Source: Leptospira sp. WS60.C2
GTDB lineage: Bacteria; Spirochaetota; Leptospiria; Leptospirales; Leptospiraceae
Reading direction: 5' to 3'
Assembly: GCF_040833955.1 (NCBI RefSeq)
Contig: NZ_CP162133.1
Coordinates: forward strand, 62,001 to 126,000
DNA length: 64,000 bases
Below are positions 17,614-27,094 of this stretch, one piece after another. The notes beneath the pieces were generated by a model. The model saw nothing but the letters and a program-made list of their open reading frames with translations, had not been told where the DNA came from and ran no database searches. Each line of letters opens with the position of its first letter. The first letter of the stretch is position 1. Made by a program: the position numbers and the translations under genes.

Positions 17614-19722
17614 TTAAGTGGTTAAAAAACGTACCAAAAGAAATGAAGTGGGGAGCAGGTCCATTTTTTCAAAACCTAACTCTTCCCAAACATTCAAATC
17701 GATGAGAATCAGTGAATACCCGGTGATTTGGTTTATGGCAATTGGATATGGGTTCAAATCCGTCTCTGGTTGGATCAGGTTTTCCACTTTGATTTTGTTC
17801 GATTTCATCCCTTTTAAGGAAGTGAGTTTTTGCGCAAAACCTAGGATGGGATCTTTGTCCCCTTTGTGAAGTATGGCTACTCGTTCAATGGTTTCAAGGC
17901 CATTGTCTATGAGTACACCAACCGTTGCGGGACAATAGTTTAGAATGCCTTTGATTTTTCCTCCCGTATAACTACGAGAGAACAATGGTTTTGCCGCACC
18001 AATCAGGAGAATGTCCGAGTGTTTGATTTTGGCAAAGTTCACAATTTCATAGGTCACATTGTCCGTAATGCGATATTCTGTTTGCACATGGATGCCTAAA
18101 CTAGATCCTGTTTGGCGAATCGCTTCAAAACTAGCATCTCGATACTTGCGAATTTCTTCATTGGAAAGAGAGTCGTTGGGTGATATGTGTAAAGCAATGA
18201 TCTCTAAATTTTTCTTTTGGTTTCCCGATAAAGAGAAGGCAAAGCGCACTAAACTTTTTCCCATTTTCTCTTGGGCAAAGGCAACAAGTACTCTGAGTTT
18301 ACTATCAGATGGTTTTTCCGGATACGTTGTAATGGAAGTCCTTGCAAAAAACTTTTGGATTCCGTCGAGAAGTGGTCCTGTGGAAAGAGTGGTGACAAGA
18401 GCCATAAGCACAAAGACTGCAAAAATTTCAGGACTTAGGATACCTAAATCATAACCGATGTTTAAGACAACGAGTTCCATCAGTCCTCGCGTGTTCATTA
18501 GAGCCCCAATGGATAAAGAATCTTCCCAATTGGAGCCAGCAATTTTTGCTGCAAATGCACTGCCAAAAAACTTACCAACGACAGCGACAAGTAACACGAG
18601 TCCAAAAACAAACCAAAGGTGAGAACCGTTGAGAAGTGTGACTTCCGTTCTCAGACCCGTGATCACAAAGAAAATTGGTAGAAATAATATGACAGCGATA
18701 TCTTCGATTTTTTCAGCGATGAGTTTTTTCAAGTTTCCTTCCGCAGGCATGATGACACCAGCAAGGAAAGCTCCGAAGAGAGCATGGATCCCAATCACTT
18801 CTGTTGTGAGAGAGGATAAAAATAAAATCATTAAGATGAGGGCAACAGCCGTTCTTGTTAAGTTCTCACGCGAAATATAAATGGATCCCAATCGTTTGAG
18901 AAACGGTGCGATCAAATAAATCATGGTTAAGATATAGGCAAAAGACAGACCAATTGTGAATAAGGCTGTGTTAAGGTTTCCTGCTTTGGATATGGTCACG
19001 ATGATTGCAAGGAGGATCCAAGCAGTGATGTCATCAGCTGCCGCACAAGTTAAAACCATAGCACCTAACGGTGTGCGTGTGAGATTTCGTTCTTGTAAAA
19101 TGCGAGCAAGGACTGGAAACGCTGTGATACTCATCGCAATTCCCATAAAAAGGGAAAAAGACAAAAATCCAACATTCTTGGGAGCATAGTCTGTATAAAA
19201 GAAGTATGCTAACGTCATCCCTAAAAAGAAAGGAAAGATGATACTCGCATGACTGATGATAATCGCTGAGTGAGCTTTATTTTTAAGAACGGAAAGATCA
19301 AGTTCCATTCCTATGATGAACATAAATAAGACGAGTCCAATTTGGCTGAGAGTTCCAAGAGTTGGAAGGCTACTTGCTGGGAATAAAAATCCCATCGTTT
19401 CGGGGAAGTAGTATCCGAGAAGCGAGGGACCGAGTAAAATCCCAGCCACAATTTCTCCCATGACTGATGGTTGTTTTAATTTTCTCGTGAAGAGGTAACC
19501 GACAAAACGTGCCAATCCACAAACAATGATGATCTGAATGAAAAGTAAAGCGAGAGGATGATGGAAGCGGTTGAGAAAGTTTTCTGTGTCTAGATGCTCA
19601 CTTGCTGCAATCGTTAGATTTTTGGCGGATTCTAATGCACTGCCAGCTTGGAGTAAGTAATATCCCAAGGATCCGAACAATAATAAAGTGAAGCCGTAAA
19701 AAACAGAAGAACGAGTTTTCAT
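17614..19722 (-). CDS. CPA2-type cation:proton antiporter with USP domain
   Basis: A 702-residue membrane protein. About 12-13 hydrophobic segments occupy residues 1-445, with the Kef/NapA-type landmark GEIVAGILLGPSLLGYYFP and a conserved aspartate-pair region TCAAADDITAW. A cytosolic C-terminal universal-stress-like domain follows from about residue 465 (LRVLVAFAQEKMGKSLVRFA, then DILLIGAAKPLFSRSY). It would exchange Na+ or K+ for protons. The first segment (residues 6-26) looks like a signal anchor or extra helix. It is probably transcribed toward ndk; 18 bp separate it from the coaD stop upstream. Confidence 0.9.
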   Translation of the reverse strand: MKTRSSVFYGFTLLLFGSLGYYLLQAGSALESAKNLTIAASEHLDTENFLNRFHHPLALLFIQIIIVCGLARFVGYLFTRKLKQPSVMGEIVAGILLGPSLLGYYFPETMGFLFPASSLPTLGTLSQIGLVLFMFIIGMELDLSVLKNKAHSAIIISHASIIFPFFLGMTLAYFFYTDYAPKNVGFLSFSLFMGIAMSITAFPVLARILQERNLTRTPLGAMVLTCAAADDITAWILLAIIVTISKAGNLNTALFTIGLSFAYILTMIYLIAPFLKRLGSIYISRENLTRTAVALILMILFLSSLTTEVIGIHALFGAFLAGVIMPAEGNLKKLIAEKIEDIAVILFLPIFFVITGLRTEVTLLNGSHLWFVFGLVLLVAVVGKFFGSAFAAKIAGSNWEDSLSIGALMNTRGLMELVVLNIGYDLGILSPEIFAVFVLMALVTTLSTGPLLDGIQKFFARTSITTYPEKPSDSKLRVLVAFAQEKMGKSLVRFAFSLSGNQKKNLEIIALHISPNDSLSNEEIRKYRDASFEAIRQTGSSLGIHVQTEYRITDNVTYEIVNFAKIKHSDILLIGAAKPLFSRSYTGGKIKGILNYCPATVGVLIDNGLETIERVAILHKGDKDPILGFAQKLTSLKGMKSNKIKVENLIQPETDLNPYPIAINQITGYSLILIDLNVWEELGFEKMDLLPTSFLLVRFLTT

Positions 19723-19740
19723 AGATCCTCAAGGTTCCGA

Positions 19741-20223
19741 TCAAACGGAGAATTTTTTCACAAGCGCTTCGCCAACAACATCTGGAACTTGGTTGGATAC
19801 AGCTCGACCGTGCCTTGCTACTTCTTTGACGATTGTGGATGACACAAAAGAGTACTCATTGTCTGCCATCAGGAAATAAGTTTCAATTTCTGGGGCTAAT
19901 TTTTTGTTCATGAGTGAAATTGCATATTCATAGTCAAAATCAGTCACCGCACGAAGGCCCCGAAGGATGACCCGAGAATTTTTTTCCTTACAATAATCCA
20001 CCGTGAGTCCTTCAAAGGAATCAATTTTAATTTTATCCCAACCTTGGAATACCTTTCCAATCATCTCCACTCGTTCTTCTGGAGAGAAAAGAGAGGTTTT
20101 TTTTGAATTGATGGCAACGGCGATGATGATCTCTTCAAAAAGAGGATGAGCTCGCCGTATGATGTCTAAATGTCCATTGGTAAACGGATCAAACGAACCT
20201 GGGTATACGGCGATATTTTTCAT
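19741..20223 (-). CDS. coaD: Phosphopantetheine adenylyltransferase
   Basis: A 160-residue enzyme that catalyses the fourth step of coenzyme A synthesis. The nucleotidyl-transferase motif is [19 protein letters not shown], containing the TxGH signature; the family also shows [12 protein letters not shown] and [12 protein letters not shown]. Its ATG starts 2 bp after the argG stop, so the two are co-transcribed although their pathways are unrelated. Confidence 0.96.
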   Translation of the reverse strand: MKNIAVYPGSFDPFTNGHLDIIRRAHPLFEEIIIAVAINSKKTSLFSPEERVEMIGKVFQGWDKIKIDSFEGLTVDYCKEKNSRVILRGLRAVTDFDYEYAISLMNKKLAPEIETYFLMADNEYSFVSSTIVKEVARHGRAVSNQVPDVVGEALVKKFSV

Positions 20224-20224
20224 C

Positions 20225-21433
20225 TTAGTGGTTCACCCTTGCCCATTCTTTCATTGGAAGGCCATATAAATTGATAAACCCTTCGGCATCATATTGGTTG
20301 TAGAGTTCTTCCTTCTCAAACGTAGAAAGTCCCGCATTGTACAAGGATTTGTTGGACTTTCTTCCCACAACCGTACAATTTCCTTTATACAATTTGATAC
20401 GAACGGTTCCGTTCACATATTTTTGAGTGTAATCTATATAAGCACGAAGAGCATTCATTTGGTTGGAATACCATTGGCCATTGTAAATGTATCTAGCAAA
20501 TTCTTGGGAGAGTTCGTCTTTTTTGTGTTGGGTGTCGCGGTCAAGAGTGATGGATTCTAAATCACGATGGGCAATGTGAAGAATGGTTCCACCTGGTGTT
20601 TCATACACTCCGCGAGATTTGATTCCAACTAACCTGTTTTCTACGATATCCACACGACCTACACCATTTTTTCCACCTAAGCCGTTTAAGGTTTCCATCA
20701 CTTCGAGTGGATTCATTTTTTTTCCATCAATGGCAACGCAGTCTCCGTTTTCAAAATCCAATTCTAAATAGGTTGGTTTGTCTGGAGCTTTTTCTGGGGA
20801 AACAGTCAGGATAAACATATCTTCTTTTGGTTCGTTGAATGGATCTTCTAAAATTCCCCCTTCAAAGGAAAGATGCATAAGATTACGATCCATGCTATAA
20901 GGTTTAGCGGCTGTTACAGGGACAGGAATTCCTTTTTTCTTAGCATATTCAATGAGGTCTGCTCGGCCTCCAAAATTCCAAGTTCTCCAAGGAGCAATGA
21001 TTTGTAGGTTAGGCGAAAGTGCTTTGAATGTGAGTTCAAAACGAACTTGGTCGTTTCCTTTTCCTGTCGCACCATGAGAGAAAGCATCGGCTCCTTCTTT
21101 TTTGGCAACTTCCGCCATTGCTTTTGCAATGAGAGGACGTGCGAGAGAAGTTCCCAGTAAGTAACGCATTTCATAAATGGCATTTCCCCGAATGGCTGGG
21201 AAAATAAAATCACGTGCAAACTCCAGACGGAGGTCTTGGATGTACACTTTGGACGCTCCAGTGTTTTTCCCTTTTTCTTCGAGGCCTGTTAATTCTTCCT
21301 TTTGGCCAACATCGGCACAAAAAGCGATGACTTCACAACCATAGGTATCTTTCAACCAAGCAAGGATCACGGAGGTGTCGAGTCCACCTGAGTAAGCGAG
21401 AACGATTTTTTTGGGAGCAGGTTTCTCTTTCAT
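20225..21433 (-). CDS. argG: Argininosuccinate synthase
   Basis: A 402-residue ATP-dependent ligase joining citrulline and aspartate in arginine synthesis. The ATP pyrophosphatase loop [17 protein letters not shown] is at the start, followed by [14 protein letters not shown] and the substrate-contact segment [14 protein letters not shown] (here [14 protein letters not shown]). Length is normal. It is the first gene of a minus-strand run argG-coaD-antiporter-ndk. An 81-bp AT-rich region separates it from the divergent nitrilase-fold gene and must contain both promoters. No other arg genes are near. Confidence 0.96.
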   Translation of the reverse strand: MKEKPAPKKIVLAYSGGLDTSVILAWLKDTYGCEVIAFCADVGQKEELTGLEEKGKNTGASKVYIQDLRLEFARDFIFPAIRGNAIYEMRYLLGTSLARPLIAKAMAEVAKKEGADAFSHGATGKGNDQVRFELTFKALSPNLQIIAPWRTWNFGGRADLIEYAKKKGIPVPVTAAKPYSMDRNLMHLSFEGGILEDPFNEPKEDMFILTVSPEKAPDKPTYLELDFENGDCVAIDGKKMNPLEVMETLNGLGGKNGVGRVDIVENRLVGIKSRGVYETPGGTILHIAHRDLESITLDRDTQHKKDELSQEFARYIYNGQWYSNQMNALRAYIDYTQKYVNGTVRIKLYKGNCTVVGRKSNKSLYNAGLSTFEKEELYNQYDAEGFINLYGLPMKEWARVNH

Positions 21434-21514
21434 AGATTAAGGTCAAAATAAAAGAAAAAACTAAGAACACAATTAAATATTGTCTGAATCGAAATACTGG
21501 TGTAGATTTGGCGG

Positions 21515-22663
21515 ATGCGTTTTTTTGTCTCTTTTTCGATTTTACTTTCCTTGGGAACTGTAACGATCCATTGCAAAAAACAAACTTTGGAATATTCTGT
21601 TCTCTTGGAGGCAATTCCCAAACCGAACATTTTTTTCCAAAAAGAAGGCAAAGGAAAACGGGGCACGGTCATTGGAATCGAACCATATGTAAACCAGTTC
21701 AGTTATGCTACAGAGGAAAGTCTTTATCTCAGTTTAAAAGAATACTTCCAAATGGCAAAAGACAATGAAGTGATTTTTGTGGACCGAAGTGTTGTGATTT
21801 TACCTGAATACATAGGGACTTGGCTAGTTGTGACGGCCGAGGATCAATCGATTTTTGTATCAGGAACCATCTTAGAAGCGATTGAGCAACTCGTGAAACA
21901 CAACCTGGGATCTTTCCTTTGGTATTATCTTTTTAGCAATTCTTATGCATCGGATCATTTGAAAGAAACCCTCTTTCGGATGAAAGCGTGGCAAATGTCG
22001 GATCGTTACCAATCCATCTTTTCTCGATTAGCCTTAGAATACCGAGTGGCGATCCTTGCTGGCTCTATTGTGTTACCTCATCCTAAGGTAGTGGAAGGAA
22101 AAATCACTCCGACAGATGGTCCTTTAGAAAATGTGAGTTTTTACTTTCATCCCGATGGAAGAGTCGATGAAAAGATCGTTCGTAAACTCTTTCCCATCGC
22201 CGATGAGAAAGAATTTTTGTTGGAAGGGAAAACAGATGAGAACCCAACCTTCCGAACACCACTTGGGAAATTATACACAATGGTTTGTGCCGATTCTTGG
22301 TTCCCTGAGGTGTACAAAGAACTTACCCACTCCGAAGCGGAAATTCTAGCAGTTCCTTCTTTTGTCTCACCTGCAGATGCCTGGCAGACAAAGTGGAAGG
22401 GTTACAGTGGTTATGCGAACCCTAAGGATGTCGTCACAAAAGACATTGGCACCATCACGGAAAAAACCGCCTGGAAAAAGTATTCTATGTTGGGGAGATT
22501 GAAAGACCCCAATGTCAAACTCGGGATCAATGTTTTTTTTCGCGGAGAACTTTGGGATCTTTCTGCCAGTGGAGATGCCTTTTTCCAATGGATGGGAAAA
22601 CCAGTGAACAATTTGGTGAAAGATCAAAAAATACAAGGAAGGTTGTATGCATTCTATCTCTAG
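21515..22663 (+). CDS. Lipid-anchored nitrilase-superfamily protein
   Basis: A 382-residue protein with a spirochaete-type lipoprotein signal (SILLSLGTVTIHC, lipidated cysteine about residue 20). The body resembles a carbon-nitrogen hydrolase: a glutamate in VVILPEYIGTW, a possible lysine near LEGKTDENP or VVEGKITPT, and the nucleophile region MVCADSWFPEV. A catalytic E-K-C triad is therefore plausible but unproven. It would act on the periplasmic or surface face of a membrane. Its end overlaps the small-subunit gene by 17 bp, which links it to the GMC oxidoreductase behind. The family call is moderate because overall similarity seems low. Confidence 0.65.
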   Translation: MRFFVSFSILLSLGTVTIHCKKQTLEYSVLLEAIPKPNIFFQKEGKGKRGTVIGIEPYVNQFSYATEESLYLSLKEYFQMAKDNEVIFVDRSVVILPEYIGTWLVVTAEDQSIFVSGTILEAIEQLVKHNLGSFLWYYLFSNSYASDHLKETLFRMKAWQMSDRYQSIFSRLALEYRVAILAGSIVLPHPKVVEGKITPTDGPLENVSFYFHPDGRVDEKIVRKLFPIADEKEFLLEGKTDENPTFRTPLGKLYTMVCADSWFPEVYKELTHSEAEILAVPSFVSPADAWQTKWKGYSGYANPKDVVTKDIGTITEKTAWKKYSMLGRLKDPNVKLGINVFFRGELWDLSASGDAFFQWMGKPVNNLVKDQKIQGRLYAFYL

Positions 22664-23174
22664 AAAGGCATTTCTCGGTTTGTTTCTTTTTTGTGCGGGA
22701 ATCAAATCCAAAATCAAATACTTCTACTTTAGTGATTCCGAGATCAAAACATTAATCAGTTTTTCTGAAGTCATTTTGCCGATCAAGGAACCAGGTATGC
22801 CTAGTTTAGAAGAAGCAAGTGTTATGCGAAGATTGGATGAGGAATTGTATTTTGTATCCGATGAAATCCAAGAGGACTTTCATTCTGCCGTGATGGTCTT
22901 AGAGTATTTACCCTTTTTTTATGGCACCTTTCGGAGTTTTTCCCGTTTGGAATTTGAAGATCGCATCCGTTTGTTAGAACTCTGGGCCGAAACAGATTCT
23001 GATACAGTACGTGCTGTGATTGGGAATTTAAAACTTTTGGTTTGCCTTGTTTACTATGGTCACAAGTCCACTTGGGTTCCCATTTCCTATCCAGGTCCTT
23101 TTGCCAATCCACCAGAAAAATGGAGTGAAGCACGACTCCACTACCAAAACTTACTCAAAGGAAATTCGGTATAA
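22647..23174 (+). CDS. Gluconate-2-dehydrogenase subunit-3-like small subunit
   Basis: A 175-residue protein with an N-terminal hydrophobic segment (SRKAFLGLFLFCAG) and a helical body. It lies directly upstream of a GMC oxidoreductase, as the gamma or third subunit does in gluconate 2-dehydrogenase and FAD glucose dehydrogenase. The N-terminus has SRK rather than the twin-arginine SRR seen in the paralogous protein at 33.2 kb, so Tat export is uncertain. The ending (VPISYPGPFANPPEKW) resembles the VGYPGPKHA end of that paralogue. The start has an AAGGAAGG site. Function is assigned by context. Confidence 0.65.
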   Translation: MHSISRKAFLGLFLFCAGIKSKIKYFYFSDSEIKTLISFSEVILPIKEPGMPSLEEASVMRRLDEELYFVSDEIQEDFHSAVMVLEYLPFFYGTFRSFSRLEFEDRIRLLELWAETDSDTVRAVIGNLKLLVCLVYYGHKSTWVPISYPGPFANPPEKWSEARLHYQNLLKGNSV

Positions 23175-23175
23175 G

Positions 23176-24732
23176 ATGAAAAAAATGGGTGTGTATCGAG
23201 ATTACAAGAGTTACCAAACAGGGGAAGTGATCACAGTCGATGTGGTCGTGATTGGGTCTGGTTGTGGTGGTGCCACAATGGCGTATGAACTTTCCAAAAA
23301 AGGAATCAAAGTGGCACTCCTCGAACAAGGGGGAAACTACCATACAGGCACCTTTGATAATAACGAATTGAATATGGCAGGGAAAGTGTCTGCCGAACGA
23401 AATTTTCATACTACAAATGATGGTGGGATCAATTTGGTGTATGGGAATAATTTAGGGGGAGCTTCTGTTCACTACTGGGCTGATAGTTACCGAACTCCCG
23501 AAGATCGCCTTCTATTATGGAATCGGAAGTATGGGATCGAACACCATCTCCCAGAAGACTTGGATCCGTATTGGAAAGGCTTGGAGACGGACTTACATGT
23601 CACTCCCGCTTCCGAAGAATCCTTCAATCCAATGAATCGGTTGTTTCGAAACGCATCACAACGATTAGGTTGGGAAGGACATAACGTTCCCCAAGCCAGG
23701 AAAAATTGCCAAAAGTCAGGGCATTGTATGCAAGGTTGTCTCTTTGGCGCGAAACAATCACAACTCATCACTCATATTCCAAGTGCCGTGCGACTGGGTA
23801 CCGATGTGTATACAGACTTACGAGCCGAACGACTCGACATTGTGGGAAACCAAGTGAAGGGAGTCGAAGCTGTGGTGATCGACAGGCGAACTTTAAGACC
23901 CACCCAAACCAAACTTCGCTTCCAATCCAAAGCGGTTTGTGTCTCGGCTGGTGGTTTTGGGAGTAGTAAGTTTTTACTGAAGAATGGACTGAAAAAACGA
24001 CTACCAGCACTCGGGAAGTTTTTAGCGATCAACCCTTCCCCCATGGTACATGCGCTATATGAAGAACCAATCATCCAATGGCGAAATATTCCAGCGGCGT
24101 ATGGAGTGGAAGGATTTCGGTTGGCAAAATTCCAAAATGGTTCTTACAAAGAAGGTGGGTATATGCTCATGCCAAACCAATTGCAACCAGGCACGCTTGC
24201 GGCATTACTTCCGAGTTTTGGAAAAGACCACTTTCGCTATATGAAACAACTAGAGTATTTGGGTGGAACCATTGGTTGGATTGATGATGTGGAAGGGGAG
24301 CTTGGCTCCATTGACGTGGATTTTTTTGGAAAATCAAAAGTCAATTATCCCTTTGGAAAAATCACCAAACAAATCTTTAGCGATCTCACTTATAAGCAGA
24401 TGAAATTGAATTTTGAAGCAGGCGCCAAAGAGGTGTTCCTTGCGGGAATGAAACTTCGAACATACACCAAGTTACCAAAAAAAGAAGAAATCGATGCCTT
24501 GGCTTGGAGGCCTGCTGAGTTCCCGATGGCGGCCCCTCACCCTGCTGGTGGTTGCCGTATGGGAAAATCGAGCGAGACTTCTGTTGTGAATTCCAAACAC
24601 CAAGTGCATGGATTTCAAAATCTATTTGTGGCAGACTCTTCTGTCTTTCCTACAGGTGTCAGTGTGGATCCTAGTTTTACCATTATGGCATTTAGTAAAA
24701 AAGCATCCGAATATATAGCGGACGTTATATAA
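23176..24732 (+). CDS. GMC-family FAD oxidoreductase
   Basis: A 518-residue glucose-methanol-choline oxidoreductase. The FAD loop is VVVIGSGCGGATMAYEL near residue 21. A cysteine-rich stretch NCQKSGHCMQGCLFGAKQS (C-x5-C-x3-C) lies mid-protein. The C-terminal active-site regions are APHPAGGCRMG and SVDPSFT, where many relatives have asparagine in place of the aspartate. It oxidises an alcohol group; substrate unknown. The frame is open from 23047, but the ATG at 23176 begins 2 bases after the small-subunit stop and gives the expected N-terminus. It overlaps the convergent methyltransferase gene by 8 bp. Confidence 0.87.
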   Translation: MKKMGVYRDYKSYQTGEVITVDVVVIGSGCGGATMAYELSKKGIKVALLEQGGNYHTGTFDNNELNMAGKVSAERNFHTTNDGGINLVYGNNLGGASVHYWADSYRTPEDRLLLWNRKYGIEHHLPEDLDPYWKGLETDLHVTPASEESFNPMNRLFRNASQRLGWEGHNVPQARKNCQKSGHCMQGCLFGAKQSQLITHIPSAVRLGTDVYTDLRAERLDIVGNQVKGVEAVVIDRRTLRPTQTKLRFQSKAVCVSAGGFGSSKFLLKNGLKKRLPALGKFLAINPSPMVHALYEEPIIQWRNIPAAYGVEGFRLAKFQNGSYKEGGYMLMPNQLQPGTLAALLPSFGKDHFRYMKQLEYLGGTIGWIDDVEGELGSIDVDFFGKSKVNYPFGKITKQIFSDLTYKQMKLNFEAGAKEVFLAGMKLRTYTKLPKKEEIDALAWRPAEFPMAAPHPAGGCRMGKSSETSVVNSKHQVHGFQNLFVADSSVFPTGVSVDPSFTIMAFSKKASEYIADVI

Positions 24733-25924
24733 GATTTTTATTTCGAAAGACAGCGACAGTTTCCACATGGTCGGTTCTTGGGAACATGTCCACAGGTTGC
24801 AAGGAATTCAAAAAGTATTGTCTGGTGAGAAGGTTTGTATCTTCTCTGAGGCTTATTGGGTCACACGAAACATAGACAATTTTTTTAAATCCCATCCCAA
24901 GAATGGTTTCTGCCACTTCGGGACCAAGACCTGTTCGTGGTGGATCGAGAATGATGGTATCGTAATTTTTTCCGTAAAGAGTTGGTAACACTTCTGCCAC
25001 TCGGCCTTTGCGAAAGCGAACATTATGCACTTTATTGAACTTCACTGATTCTAAAGCAGTTCTATGTGAGTTTGGATTTTCCTCGATCCCAAGGACTTCC
25101 TTACATTGGCCTGCAATCCAAAAGGAAATGGTTCCTATCCCCGAATAGGCATCGATCACACGAGTGTCTTTGTCCATTTCGTCTAAGACTAAATTGTACA
25201 AACTTGGTGTTTGGATAGGGTTCACTTGTAAAAAGGTAGAAAGGCCTACTCGAAATTTGTGTTTTCCGAAATGTTCATGAATGTACGGTCTACCCCATAA
25301 CAAATGTTCTTCGCGACCAAGTGCCATCGTTGTGTGTTTTGTATTGATGTTGTGAATGATTCCGACTAATTTTCCAAACTTTCCTGATTTCCCAATTCGG
25401 TTTTGGATGGCAGTGTGAAGTCTTTTGGAAGCATCCTTTGCGTGAGGAAGGTCTTCTTTGGCAGTCACAATCCCAAGAATGATCTCTCCTGTGGAAATCG
25501 ACTTTCTTGCTACCAAGTATTTCATCATTCCACGTTTGGATTTTTCATTATAAGGAAGGAGTCCTTCTCGCCTAGCCCACTGTTTGACGGCAAGAGCCAC
25601 TTCTGTTAAACCAGGGTCTTGGATTTGGCATTCGGTTTGGTCCAAAACAAAGGTGGATTCTCGATTGAATAAACCCAGCGTCAGTAGGGTTTTGTTTCCG
25701 ACGTTCCTTCGGCCAAAGGGCAGTTGGATTTTGTGACGGTAGTACTCGGGGGAGGGACTGGGAACAATTGTTTTGAACTCCACATGACGGTATGCCTTGA
25801 AGAGTTCCTTGATGTTTTGTTCTTTTTTTCGCAGTTCTTTTGTATAGTCGATGTCTAGAAAATCACAACCACCACAAGTGCCAAAGTGTGTACAGATAGA
25901 ATTGTTTGTTTTTGTGGTCGTCAT
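24725..25924 (-). CDS. RlmD/TrmA-family rRNA (uracil-C5)-methyltransferase
   Basis: A 399-residue SAM-dependent RNA m5U methyltransferase. The N-terminal iron-sulphur ligands are CTHFGTCGGC plus a later cysteine in TECQIQ. The SAM fold shows AYSGIGTISFWIA, the catalytic segment ILDPPRTGLGPEV and the nucleophile in YVSCDP. A TRAM domain is not evident at the N-terminus, so it is a short family member. It could modify U1939 or U747 of 23S rRNA; I cannot tell which. Its start overlaps the pyrD stop (ATGA). Confidence 0.88.
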   Translation of the reverse strand: MTTTKTNNSICTHFGTCGGCDFLDIDYTKELRKKEQNIKELFKAYRHVEFKTIVPSPSPEYYRHKIQLPFGRRNVGNKTLLTLGLFNRESTFVLDQTECQIQDPGLTEVALAVKQWARREGLLPYNEKSKRGMMKYLVARKSISTGEIILGIVTAKEDLPHAKDASKRLHTAIQNRIGKSGKFGKLVGIIHNINTKHTTMALGREEHLLWGRPYIHEHFGKHKFRVGLSTFLQVNPIQTPSLYNLVLDEMDKDTRVIDAYSGIGTISFWIAGQCKEVLGIEENPNSHRTALESVKFNKVHNVRFRKGRVAEVLPTLYGKNYDTIILDPPRTGLGPEVAETILGMGFKKIVYVSCDPISLREDTNLLTRQYFLNSLQPVDMFPRTDHVETVAVFRNKNLI

Positions 25925-26994
25925 TTTGGATTTCCTGAACCAACCAGTTGGCTAATCGATTGGTATCCCCTGTCTTTCACAACTTTGTCTAAGTAAGAAC
26001 AAATTTGATAGGGTAAAAACGGTCCTTCATAGATATAGCCAGTGTAGATTTGGATGAGATTGGCACCAGCTTCGATCATTTGCAGAGCTTTTTCACCAGA
26101 ATCAATTCCTCCCACACCGATGATGGGAATTTTGCCTTGCAGAGTTTTGTAGGCAAGAGATACAAATCGAAGTGATTTTTGAAACAAAGGACTTCCCGAT
26201 AAACCACCTTCAGGTGGGTTAGATTCACCTAAAATTTGTTTGTCGAGAGTGGTGTTGGTTAGGATCACACCATTGATTTTGTATTCCAAACAAACGTTAA
26301 GGTTATCGACGAGTTCTTCTTCAGTTAAGTCTGGGGCAAATTTTAAATACAAGGGAATGGGGAACTGGTTCAAAAATTCTTTTTGGATTCCTTCAATGAG
26401 GTCAATCAAACTCTGTTTTGATTGTAAGGAACGAAGTCCAGGAGTGTTGGGTGAACTGATGTTAATGACCGCATAATCTCCGTAAGGAATCAATTTTTTT
26501 AATGTGTAAACATAATCACTAACGGCATCTTCTAATGCTGTGACCTTGGATTTACCAGCATTGATTCCTCTCACACCAGACTTCTTTTGGTTTCTTAAGT
26601 GTAGTTCCGCAAGGTCCGCCCCTGGGTTATTAAATCCCATTCGGTTTACCAGAGCATTCTGTTTTGGATACCGAAAGAGTCTTGGTTTTTCATTTCCAGG
26701 TTGTTCTTTGGCTGTGATCGTTCCCACTTCGATGAATCCAAATCCCATATGGATCATAGTGGGAAACAATTCTGTGGTTTTGTCAAACCCAGCGGCAAGA
26801 CCAACTGGATTTGGAAAATGGATGCCTTGGATGGTTTGGTGTAAACGTTCCGATGGATAGGAAAAGAGCGATTGGAGGATTTTATGGAAAAAAGGAATCT
26901 TTTTTGACAATGCGAGAAAGTTAGCAGCCAAATGGTGTGCCGATTCTGGGTCTAGATGGAATAAGATGGGTTTGATCAGGTGCTCGTAAAACAA
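25921..26994 (-). CDS. pyrD: Class 2 dihydroorotate dehydrogenase (quinone)
   Basis: A 357-residue FMN enzyme of pyrimidine synthesis that passes electrons to the quinone pool. The amphipathic N-terminal pair of helices typical of class 2 is visible (LIKPILFHLDPESAHHLAAN), then NPVGLAAGFDK, NRMGFNNPG, the catalytic serine in NISSPNTPGLRSLQ, and VGGIDSGEKALQMIEAGANL. The frame opens at 27231, but the extension would run into the divergent kinase gene and is unlike PyrD. I chose the TTG at 26994, which has an AAGGA site 8 bp in front. The 100-bp gap to the divergent kinase holds the promoters. Confidence 0.92.
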   Translation of the reverse strand: MFYEHLIKPILFHLDPESAHHLAANFLALSKKIPFFHKILQSLFSYPSERLHQTIQGIHFPNPVGLAAGFDKTTELFPTMIHMGFGFIEVGTITAKEQPGNEKPRLFRYPKQNALVNRMGFNNPGADLAELHLRNQKKSGVRGINAGKSKVTALEDAVSDYVYTLKKLIPYGDYAVINISSPNTPGLRSLQSKQSLIDLIEGIQKEFLNQFPIPLYLKFAPDLTEEELVDNLNVCLEYKINGVILTNTTLDKQILGESNPPEGGLSGSPLFQKSLRFVSLAYKTLQGKIPIIGVGGIDSGEKALQMIEAGANLIQIYTGYIYEGPFLPYQICSYLDKVVKDRGYQSISQLVGSGNPK

Positions 26995-27094
26995 GGGAAA
27001 AATCCTTACGTTGATTCTTTTTTCCCCGTGATTTCTTACAATTTCTTTCCGAAAATAGCGATGTTTCCTAGATTCCTTAGAAGGACTATAATTG

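Noticed and set aside
21480..21508. TTGTCT and TAGATT with 17-bp spacing before the nitrilase-fold gene
   Set aside because: It would start transcription at the ATG itself; without 5' data it may be chance.
23047..23175. Longer start for the first GMC oxidoreductase
   Set aside because: It overlaps the small subunit and has no GMC resemblance; ATG 23176 gives the FAD loop at the right distance.
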